Source: an uncultured Acetatifactor sp.
Lineage (GTDB): Bacteria; Bacillota; Clostridia; Lachnospirales; Lachnospiraceae
Direction: 5' to 3'
NCBI GenBank assembly: GCA_910578215.1
Contig: CAJTPH010000033.1
Location: 30,005 to 45,811, forward strand
Length of the DNA: 15,807 bases
Notes under the pieces: generated by a model
The model's input: only the letters and a program-made list of their open reading frames with translations
Database searches by the model: none
What the model was told of the DNA's origin: nothing
Made by a program: the position numbers and the translations under genes
In this document: positions 6,732 through 12,349 of the stretch, piece by piece
Layout: every line of letters starts with the position of its first letter
Numbering within the stretch: the stretch's first letter is position 1

Positions 6732-8030
6732 TTATTTTACTCCCTTTTTACAGGGCTTCACCATAAAGAAACTGATCAGCAATGCCACAATATAAAGGGT
6801 GATCGTAAAAAACAGCACATTCTGATAGCCGACAGGATTGACCATGATACCATGGGAATCCTCAAAAAATTCCCCTGTGTTATTCACGATTAGGGTAGCA
6901 ATCTGGTTCCCGGTCAAACCCGCAAACGCCCATGCGGAAAGAGTGATTCCGTGAATGGCACTGATGCTTCCCATACCATAGTGGTCGGAAAGCAGGGTCG
7001 GCACATTGGAAAAACCGCCGCCGTAACCTGCATTTACCACAAAAATCAGCGCAAGCACCAGAATCATCAGAGGAAGATTGCCTTCCCCGTTCTTAATGCC
7101 GTTGGTGAAAAGCACAATTATGGTAAACACTATGGATATAATAAAAATCAGCTTGTATATGGTATTTCTGTCCTTCATGTGATCCGCCCATGCGGAGAAA
7201 CCAAGGCGGCCGCCTGCGTTAAAGACGGCGGAAATCGTGGAAATAATACCTGCCATAGCCGCCAGCCCGATACACTTCACAATCATTTTCTCCTGCGAAA
7301 TCAGCGCAAGCCCACAGGTGATATTAATATAAAACATCAGCCAGATACCGATGTAGCTGGTAATCGGCTCCTTCCTGAGCGTAGCCATAATGCCGCTGTT
7401 CTTTTCCTTCTTTTCGGGCTCATGCCAGCCCTCCGGCTTCGCCAGAAGCAGGTGCCCGGTAAACATCATGACAAAGTAAACGGCAGCCAGAATCAAAAAC
7501 ATCTTATAAATGCCGCCCTCCTTTATGTTGTGCAGAAGAGCCTCCATAATAGGGCTGGCAATTGCCTTAGCAGCGCCGAAGCCCGCCACTGCAAGTCCGG
7601 TGGCAAGCCCCTTTCTGTCCTCAAACCACAGCATCAGGGTTTTCACCGGGGACAGATAGCCTGTTCCAAGACCGATACCCATAATAAAACCATAGCATAC
7701 ATATATGCCGATAAGCGCAACAGGGCTTCCCTTGTGAAGACCTCCGTAATAGATGAAAAATCCCGTGCCCGCCATTCCCAGGGCAAAGGAGATCGCAGCA
7801 ATCAGAGAAGACTTGTGGATGTCCTTTTCCACAATGTTTCCCAGAAAAGCCGCCGACATGCCCAAAAAGAAGATGGCAAAGCTGAATGCCCATTCGGTAG
7901 CTCCCTTTGAAAAGCCAATGTAATCGGCGATGTCCTGACTGAAGATTGACCAGCAGTACACCGTACCGATACTGCAGTGCAGAAGCAGCGCAGGTATGGC
8001 TGCGCGTATCCATTTGTTTTGAATTTTCAT
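6732..8030 (-). CDS. MFS transporter of the OFA (oxalate/formate antiporter) family
   Basis: Twelve-helix major facilitator of 432 aa in the inner membrane. OFA-family signatures are visible: GTVYCWSIF in helix 1 (22-30), and the loop 2/3-like block GLGTGYLSPVKTLMLWF-EDRKGLATGLAVAGFG (about 120-152). A charged central loop follows (KPEGWHEPEKKEKN). Characterised relatives exchange oxalate for formate or move other monocarboxylates such as pyruvate. The substrate cannot be read from sequence, and no oxalate-degrading genes (frc, oxc) are in the window. The ATG is the only in-frame start after an upstream stop; its nearest purine-rich site (AAAGGA) is rather far away (about 15 nt), so translation may be modest. 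It has its own terminator and a candidate promoter with a palindrome, so it appears to be a single-gene unit. Confidence 0.88.
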   Translation of the reverse strand: MKIQNKWIRAAIPALLLHCSIGTVYCWSIFSQDIADYIGFSKGATEWAFSFAIFFLGMSAAFLGNIVEKDIHKSSLIAAISFALGMAGTGFFIYYGGLHKGSPVALIGIYVCYGFIMGIGLGTGYLSPVKTLMLWFEDRKGLATGLAVAGFGAAKAIASPIMEALLHNIKEGGIYKMFLILAAVYFVMMFTGHLLLAKPEGWHEPEKKEKNSGIMATLRKEPITSYIGIWLMFYINITCGLALISQEKMIVKCIGLAAMAGIISTISAVFNAGGRLGFSAWADHMKDRNTIYKLIFIISIVFTIIVLFTNGIKNGEGNLPLMILVLALIFVVNAGYGGGFSNVPTLLSDHYGMGSISAIHGITLSAWAFAGLTGNQIATLIVNNTGEFFEDSHGIMVNPVGYQNVLFFTITLYIVALLISFFMVKPCKKGVK

Positions 8031-8183
8031 AGCAATAAACCACTATCCTTTCATAAGAAAATTGAATTTTTAGGTAGAACCCTGTCGCCTGACTGTTGCT
8101 ATTTTACCTCTTTTGCGAAAAGATTTCAAGAGGAATCCACCGTCAAAAACACAAATCCGGTAACGACAGCAGGTGTGAAAAGC

Positions 8184-8215
8184 AGCGTTATAACGCTCTT
8201 ATCCAAAAACACCAA
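8184..8215 (-). promoter_or_regulatory. Candidate OFA antiporter promoter with 14-bp palindrome over the -10
   Basis: Read leftward, TTGGTG (8210-8215), 17 bp, TATAAC (8187-8192). The -10 lies inside a perfect 14-bp palindrome AGCGTTATAACGCT (8184-8197), a plausible dimer-binding operator. The leader would be about 150 nt. The -35 overlaps the tail of the preceding gene's terminator. Confidence 0.45.
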
Positions 8216-8252
8216 AAAATAGCAGCATTTTCACCAAATAACAGCTGCTATT
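8214..8252 (-). terminator. Terminator of the DUF4430 / S-component operon
   Basis: Nine-bp perfect arms AATAGCAGC (8218-8226) and GCTGCTATT (8244-8252) with a 17-base loop. On the leftward transcript a U-run follows (AAAAAA at 8214-8219). The large loop lowers confidence, but the position downstream of the S-component gene fits. Confidence 0.6.
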
Positions 8253-8396
8253 AATTGACAAATTCCTTTATAATGCTATATTGTTTCGTTTTTTTAGAGT
8301 AGATACATTACAATCTCAACAAAGAATGCAGAAAATTGTGCAGTATTTTACATATATTTTTACGAAAAATTTGTGTCCTGCAAGTTTCCTGTCATC
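8253..8396. other. Intergenic stretch after the S-component gene, nothing recognised
   Basis: AT-rich sequence with no open frame of note and no convincing hairpin. It would be the untranslated 3' part of the S-component message before the terminator. Confidence 0.4.
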
Positions 8397-8936
8397 TTAT
8401 CGCAGCCTTCCCATAATTGACCTGATTGGTCTATACAATACCCGCATCAGCACCAGGTTGCCCGCGCAGTGCCCGATGTCCCACGGAATTCCCGACACCC
8501 ACCAGCTGAACCCGGCATACAGCCCATGCCGCAGCCCGTCTGCCGCTCCTATTATCACATAGGGAATACAGCAGAGCAAACCGAAAAACAGCCCGAACAT
8601 TCCCGATAGGACACTCCAGAACCAGGGGGATTCCTCCTTCCGGAATTTCCAGGCAAGCAGTACCAATATGGGCCAAACATACAGATACATCGCCCACCAT
8701 AGCCCAAAACCGTAAACACAGCCCTCGATCAAAATAAACACCGGAATCACAAGGAAGACCTTCCATCCGAAAAGCAGCGTGAACATAATCAGCCAAAAGG
8801 ATGTAAGCTCAATATTGGGCAGAAATGACAGCGCCATTTTACATACTTCAATCACGGCAACCATCATTCCAACCAATGTCATATCCCTGAGTGAGACCGT
8901 TATTGACGAAGCCCGCCCTTTTTTCCCCGTCTTCAT
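8397..8936 (-). CDS. ECF transporter S component, probably for cobalamin or another corrinoid
   Basis: Small integral membrane protein (179 aa, about six hydrophobic segments) that would bind a vitamin and dock on a shared EcfA-EcfA'-EcfT energising module. Seen: a basic N-terminus; a first helix with VGMMVAVIEVCKMALSFLP (22-40); and a C-terminal GIPWDIGHCAGN block (149-160) that resembles the conserved D-x-x-H-x-x-x-N region of S components. No ATPase or EcfT gene is nearby, so it is of the group II type that shares a module encoded elsewhere. It begins 9 bases after the DUF4430 stop codon and has only a weak ribosome site, so it is probably translationally coupled. Control by the upstream cobalamin riboswitch is the main evidence for the corrinoid substrate. 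It may correspond to the CblT-like group, but the exact subfamily is not certain. Confidence 0.8.
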   Translation of the reverse strand: MKTGKKGRASSITVSLRDMTLVGMMVAVIEVCKMALSFLPNIELTSFWLIMFTLLFGWKVFLVIPVFILIEGCVYGFGLWWAMYLYVWPILVLLAWKFRKEESPWFWSVLSGMFGLFFGLLCCIPYVIIGAADGLRHGLYAGFSWWVSGIPWDIGHCAGNLVLMRVLYRPIRSIMGRLR

Positions 8937-8945
8937 GGCCCGAAG

Positions 8946-9362
8946 CTATTGGGCAGGGGTATACTCAATGCGGAAAGTATCCCCGTCCTGAACCGGCTGT
9001 GTATCTATGCCGTAATTGCAGTAGCCGCCGTTTACATAGAAGGACCAATAAGCCCCGTTCACATTGTAGTCTGCCGTAATCCCGTTTACCGTATCCACCA
9101 TCATGCCGTATTCGCTCTCCGCGCCTGAAAACTCCAGTCCCTCTGCCTCCTCCATTGCCTGACGCAGGTACTCCGCATCGGTCTTTACGTTATAGGTGAC
9201 CGTCTTCTGCTCGTTATCCACCACCTCGATAACGATAGCCTTGCTGCCCTCCACAGGCTTCTCTCTGAATAAAAAGAATCCTGCCGCCATCATGACCACT
9301 GCCGCCGCTAACACCGCAGCGCCGATAATTACCTTCTTGTCCATTCTTTTGTTCTCTGCCAT
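8946..9362 (-). CDS. Membrane-anchored DUF4430 (transcobalamin-C-like) protein
   Basis: Extracytoplasmic protein of 138 aa held by one N-terminal membrane helix (about 10-32) after a KKR-rich cytoplasmic start. There is no lipobox cysteine. The rest matches the DUF4430 fold, a domain related to the C-terminal part of transcobalamin/intrinsic factor. Seen: the central WSFYVNG (106-112) and the closing GDTFRIEY (127-134). It likely captures corrinoid at the cell surface and passes it to the adjacent S component; this is inference from fold, riboswitch and operon position. The start at 9362 has AAGGAGA nearby. A longer frame beginning at 9452 is rejected because it would translate through the terminator hairpin at 9411-9442. 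Confidence 0.85.
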   Translation of the reverse strand: MAENKRMDKKVIIGAAVLAAAVVMMAAGFFLFREKPVEGSKAIVIEVVDNEQKTVTYNVKTDAEYLRQAMEEAEGLEFSGAESEYGMMVDTVNGITADYNVNGAYWSFYVNGGYCNYGIDTQPVQDGDTFRIEYTPAQ

Positions 9363-9410
9363 ATCCTTCTCCTTTTCTCTGCGGATAAAGAGCCGGACAG
9401 GAGGTGCGCC

Positions 9411-9442
9411 AAAAAGAAACCTCCGCCTTGCAACAGAGGTTT
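9411..9442 (-). terminator. Second tandem terminator-like hairpin before the DUF4430 gene
   Basis: On the leftward transcript AAACCTCTG pairs with CGGAGGTTT (+ strand 9417-9425 and 9434-9442, one G-U pair) around an 8-base TTGCAAGG loop. It is followed by CUUUUU. It sits 49 bases before the DUF4430 start codon. Confidence 0.65.
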
Positions 9443-9450
9443 GACACAAC

Positions 9451-9482
9451 AAAAAATGGATCTCACGCCTGCGGCGTATCCA
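9451..9482 (-). terminator. Riboswitch-linked intrinsic terminator
   Basis: On the leftward transcript TGGAT-ACGCC pairs with GGCGT-(GAG bulge)-ATCCA around a GCA loop. A run of six U follows (AAAAAA at 9451-9456). A six-base stretch, TCACGC on the transcript (9506-9511), can instead pair with GCGTGA in the terminator arm (9463-9468), a possible antiterminator. This is the natural expression platform for the cobalamin riboswitch just upstream. Confidence 0.7.
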
Positions 9483-9527
9483 TCGTTCCGTACCCAGTCA
9501 AATCCGCGTGACTCTAAAGTACTTGCC

Positions 9528-9717
9528 ACAGGCAGGTCTTCTGGCTCGAGTATCCTCATTCTGTCCCACCTTCCCAGGCTCACGCCCAGTGGCCGGTACA
9601 TCGTACCTGAAACAGAACTCCTCTCTTACAGCGACGGGTTCGCGCAGGTCTTTCACCTGCTTCCCTTTTCACCGGACCAAAACGGGCTTACGCCGCCTTG
9701 TCCGACACCTGCAGCAA
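9528..9717 (-). promoter_or_regulatory. Cobalamin (AdoCbl-type) riboswitch
   Basis: Read leftward, the conserved landmarks appear in order: GCAGGT opening P1 (9708-9713); the GGGAAGCAGGTGAAAGACCTGC core; CCCGTCGCTGTAAGAG (the usual form is CCACTGTAA); GGCCACTGGG; TGGGAAGGTGGGAC; then GAGGATACTCGAGCC and AGAAGACCTGCC, which closes P1. Binding of adenosylcobalamin normally favours terminator formation and shuts off downstream genes. It has its own upstream promoter and controls the DUF4430 and ECF S-component genes. Confidence 0.95.
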
Positions 9718-9739
9718 CTCTATTTAATTTGCCGAAGGC

Positions 9740-9768
9740 ATTGTATCACAGAATCAATAAAATAACAA
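9740..9768 (-). promoter_or_regulatory. Promoter for the riboswitch transcript
   Basis: Read leftward, TTGTTA (9763-9768), 17-bp spacer, TACAAT (9740-9745). Transcription would begin about 20 bases before the riboswitch core. Confidence 0.65.
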
Positions 9769-9807
9769 CACTAAATTTCCCTCTCTCGTCCGCAGCAATC
9801 CCGCCTT

Positions 9808-10866
9808 CTACCTCAGAACCCCCGCAAGCACAGGGTCCTCCGCCACCACACGCTTCGCGGCCTCTCTGTAGCATTCCTCATGCAGATAGGTATGGCGGTG
9901 AGGCTTAATCGCGGGAGCCATGTCGATCGCCCTGCAGAAGTCCTCCCTTTTCATGCCAAGCCCTGCCGTAAATTTCCAGAAGCCCGTGTCTGTGAGCACC
10001 GTGTTGACACGCTTATACCTGTGGTCATGCACCACGCTCATAATATAGGTGGCGACGCCCACCTGAATACCGTGAAGCTGCGGCTGCTCAAGCAGCTGGT
10101 CAAGGGCATGGGATATCAGATGCTCGCTGCCGCTGGTGGGAGCGCTGCTGCCCGCTATCTCGTTAGCGATACCGCTCATGGACAGTGAATCCAAAAGCTC
10201 CTTTAAGAAGATCTCGTCCTTAATGCTCTGATAAGGGGTGCGCACAAAGCTGTTCACCGCCTTCTTTGCAATCATCACGGCGAAATCGTTCAGCTGAGAA
10301 CAGCCCTTTCCGGATTCATATACCCAGTCATAAATCGCCGTTATCTTGGAGATCATGTCCCCTATACCGGAATAGATAAATTTCTCGGGCGCGGTACGGA
10401 TGACCTCCGTGTCTACAATAATGCCGTAGGCGAGCCTTGCCGGGACGGAGGTCCTTCTTCCGTCCACGATGAGGGATGCGCTGGCACTGGAAAAGCCGTC
10501 GCTGGAGCTGGAGGTGGGCACGCTGATAAAGGGAAGATTTTTCAAAAACGCCGCGTACTTGCCTGCGTCTATGACCTTTCCTCCGCCTATTGCCACAACG
10601 GCATGAGTCTTGTTGGGCATGGAGAAAGCCATCTGGATAATGTCGTCTATGGCGACGGTATCGATCTCGCAGTACTCCAGCACGTCGATTTCCTCCCGCC
10701 TGAGCGATTCCATGACCTTCTCCCCGAACAGGTCTATCAAACCGTTGCCAAAATAGATCACCACCTGTTTAAAGCCGGCGTCTCTCATATATGCGCCTAT
10801 GCTGTCAAGCGCCCCTTTTCCGATTTTCAAAATTGACGGAATCTCAATGCTGCTTGCATTCCTCAT
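9808..10866 (-). CDS. sn-glycerol-1-phosphate dehydrogenase-like enzyme (iron-containing ADH superfamily)
   Basis: Soluble NAD(P)-dependent dehydrogenase of 352 aa. By family it reduces dihydroxyacetone phosphate to sn-glycerol-1-phosphate, as do archaeal G1PDH and Bacillus AraM/EgsA. Seen: the nucleotide-binding GGGKVIDAGKY (94-104); the phosphate-side SVPTSSSSDGFSSASASL (115-132); and metal ligands Asp170 (GDMISK), His249 (SGSEHLISH) and His265 (LHG). Length is normal for the family. The start has GGGAG eight bases upstream. It lies 65 bp after the zinc-ribbon gene and may be co-transcribed. The riboswitch promoter begins about 40 bp after its stop, and no clear terminator was seen in between. 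A related polyol-phosphate dehydrogenase role cannot be ruled out. Confidence 0.82.
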   Translation of the reverse strand: MRNASSIEIPSILKIGKGALDSIGAYMRDAGFKQVVIYFGNGLIDLFGEKVMESLRREEIDVLEYCEIDTVAIDDIIQMAFSMPNKTHAVVAIGGGKVIDAGKYAAFLKNLPFISVPTSSSSDGFSSASASLIVDGRRTSVPARLAYGIIVDTEVIRTAPEKFIYSGIGDMISKITAIYDWVYESGKGCSQLNDFAVMIAKKAVNSFVRTPYQSIKDEIFLKELLDSLSMSGIANEIAGSSAPTSGSEHLISHALDQLLEQPQLHGIQVGVATYIMSVVHDHRYKRVNTVLTDTGFWKFTAGLGMKREDFCRAIDMAPAIKPHRHTYLHEECYREAAKRVVAEDPVLAGVLR

Positions 10867-10931
10867 GTGTTTTCTCCCGCTGTTATGTATTGTATCGCCC
10901 TTTAGGCTTCAAGCCGGAAAGCCGTTAATTT

Positions 10932-11552
10932 TTACTTCTTTTTTCCGGCCGGGCTTAAATCCTTTATAACGCCCGTCCTCTGATATTCCGTCCATGCGCC
11001 CTGATACTTGAAGGTATAAATAATCGCATAAATTCCCGCAAGGAGTATCCACCATCCGCCGAGAGTGCCCGTTGATAACGTCACCCAAATCGTATTCCAC
11101 ACGCCGTACACGGTAAGGATAACAGCGCACACCCTGCTTCTTAATAGCTGAATCCCCAAGCCCAGGCCAATAATAAGCAGAACGTCAATAATCACGCCCA
11201 TACCGCCAAATACCAGGCTGATTCCTGCCACAACATAGGAAATGATTGCGGCGGCGCGAATCTGGGTCCTCGCATAGGCAACATTGGGATGCTTGTAAAA
11301 TTGATCCTTCGTCAGAGGAGGCTGGCCTCCCTGCCCCGGGTTCACGGCATATCCGCCTGCACCCATGCCGCCTGCATCGACGCCCGCAGCCATGCCAGGC
11401 TGTACCGCTGCAGGAACCCCGTTGGCTGCGCCCTGAGCGGCGGCGTCAGTACCCTGCGCATTCTGAACACCCTGCACGTTTACAGGGGTGCCGCAGCTGC
11501 CGCAGGCCTTGCTTCCGTCTTCGATCCATTGTCCACATTTCTCACAAATCAT
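10932..11552 (-). CDS. Zinc-ribbon membrane protein of unknown function
   Basis: A 206-aa protein that I do not recognise beyond its parts. An N-terminal zinc ribbon has Cys3-x2-Cys6 and Cys17-x2-Cys20. A low-complexity Gly/Ala/Gln/Val-rich linker follows (about 25-80), then a short basic/aromatic segment (KDQFYKHPNVAYARTQIRAA). Three or four closely spaced membrane helices lie at about 100-182, and the tail ends in KKK. This ribbon-plus-linker-plus-membrane plan is common among uncharacterised Firmicutes proteins. The start is supported by a purine-rich GAGGAGAGGG upstream. Its neighbours (kinase-like gene upstream, dehydrogenase downstream) do not point to a shared pathway. Confidence 0.78.
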   Translation of the reverse strand: MICEKCGQWIEDGSKACGSCGTPVNVQGVQNAQGTDAAAQGAANGVPAAVQPGMAAGVDAGGMGAGGYAVNPGQGGQPPLTKDQFYKHPNVAYARTQIRAAAIISYVVAGISLVFGGMGVIIDVLLIIGLGLGIQLLRSRVCAVILTVYGVWNTIWVTLSTGTLGGWWILLAGIYAIIYTFKYQGAWTEYQRTGVIKDLSPAGKKK

Positions 11553-11574
11553 TTCTTTGTCCCTCTCCTCATAT

Positions 11575-11600
11575 TAAATTTATAAAGCCGCTTATGCGGC
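11575..11600 (-). terminator. Weak terminator-like hairpin after the kinase-like gene
   Basis: GCCGC (11587-11591) / GCGGC (11596-11600) with a 4-base loop. On the leftward transcript it is followed by UUUAUAAAUUU. The stem is short and the U-tract interrupted, so termination may be partial and the zinc-ribbon gene could be read through. Confidence 0.35.
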
Positions 11601-11636
11601 ATTATATACAATTATAATAACCCTTTGCGCTTCCGG

Positions 11637-12122
11637 TCAGATAATTTCTATCCGTTCAAAATATTTAATCAGAATATCCGCGCAGTTTTCCCTTCCCAGC
11701 CTGGAGGTATCCAGAATCATATGATAATTGTTCACATCTCCCCAAACCTTTCCGGTATTCTCATAGTAATACTCCGCCCGGTCCTTATCATTCTTTTCCA
11801 GCATTGCCCTTGCGTCGTCATAAGAAAGGGCTTCCTTTTCCATAATGCGTTTAATACGGTCTTCCTTATCGGCGACCACATATATGTTAAACACATTTGC
11901 CTGATCCTTCAAAATTTCCGAAGCACAGCGTCCTAAGATAATACAGGAATGGGCCGCCAGCTCCCTGATAACCTCCGCCTCATTGACAAAGCTGTCACCC
12001 TCCAGCTCACTTTCAATGTACGCCTTATTATAGACCGGAATCCCCAGCTTCCCGGAGAGCTCCTCCGCAATCATGCTTGCACCGGTGCCAAACCTGCGGC
12101 TCATAGTGATAACCAGATTCAT
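11637..12122 (-). CDS. Cytidylate kinase-like family protein, shortened
   Basis: Member of the cytidylate kinase-like (Cytidylate_kin2) group of P-loop proteins. Here it is 161 aa where about 200 is usual. Seen: an N-terminal beta strand and P-loop region, VITMSRRFGTGASMIAEEL, which lacks the classical GK[ST] lysine as in this family; the central VIRELAAHSCIILGRCASEIL, with the conserved GRCA (64-67); and a C-terminal block around DKDRAEYYYENTGKVWGDVNNYHMILDTSRLG, which is strongly typical. The roughly 40 residues usually found between the YxKxxI segment and the VIRELA helix are missing, so the nucleotide-acceptor lid is reduced. The ATG follows a strong GGGAGGAGG. It has its own promoter and a folded leader. 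The true substrate of this family is not established. Confidence 0.82.
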   Translation of the reverse strand: MNLVITMSRRFGTGASMIAEELSGKLGIPVYNKAYIESELEGDSFVNEAEVIRELAAHSCIILGRCASEILKDQANVFNIYVVADKEDRIKRIMEKEALSYDDARAMLEKNDKDRAEYYYENTGKVWGDVNNYHMILDTSRLGRENCADILIKYFERIEII

Positions 12123-12168
12123 ATTAATTCCTCCTCCCGTATTTACACTCTGCCTTTATGCCTCCCGC

Positions 12169-12219
12169 GCAGCGCCTGTAGATACCGGGGAACATCCCCG
12201 TGAAGGTCTCACCGGCTGC
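12169..12219 (-). promoter_or_regulatory. Three-stem structured leader of the kinase-like gene
   Basis: On the + strand: outer arms GCAGC (12169-12173) and GCTGC (12215-12219), enclosing GGGGA-ACA-TCCCC (12187-12199) and GTGA-AGGTC-TCAC (12200-12212). Together they can form a compact three-way junction between the promoter (12237-12265) and the ribosome binding site. I do not match it to a known riboswitch class. There is no terminator after it; any control would act on translation or stability. Confidence 0.4.
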
Positions 12220-12236
12220 ACCATAAGGGCACATTT

Positions 12237-12265
12237 ATTTTATCACAAACGATAAGCCTATACAA
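12237..12265 (-). promoter_or_regulatory. Promoter of the kinase-like gene
   Basis: Read leftward, TTGTAT (12260-12265), 17 bp, TAAAAT (12237-12242). The predicted leader is about 110 nt and includes the three-stem structure. Confidence 0.55.
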
Positions 12266-12349
12266 GAAAAGCTTTCGTCTTTCCGTATTCTGTCAGGTCC
12301 GTTATCGCCGTTCAAGCCCGTGCCTTTTTTCGGACGTACCTGCCATGCC

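Noticed and set aside
6951..7910. 319-codon rightward open frame
   Set aside because: Antisense shadow of the OFA antiporter; its composition (His, Lys, Asn, Gln rich) is that of an anti-frame of hydrophobic codons.
9363..9452. N-terminal extension of the DUF4430 gene starting at 9452
   Set aside because: The extension would be translated from the terminator hairpin region and has no family match, while the ATG at 9362 has a good ribosome site and leads directly into the membrane anchor.
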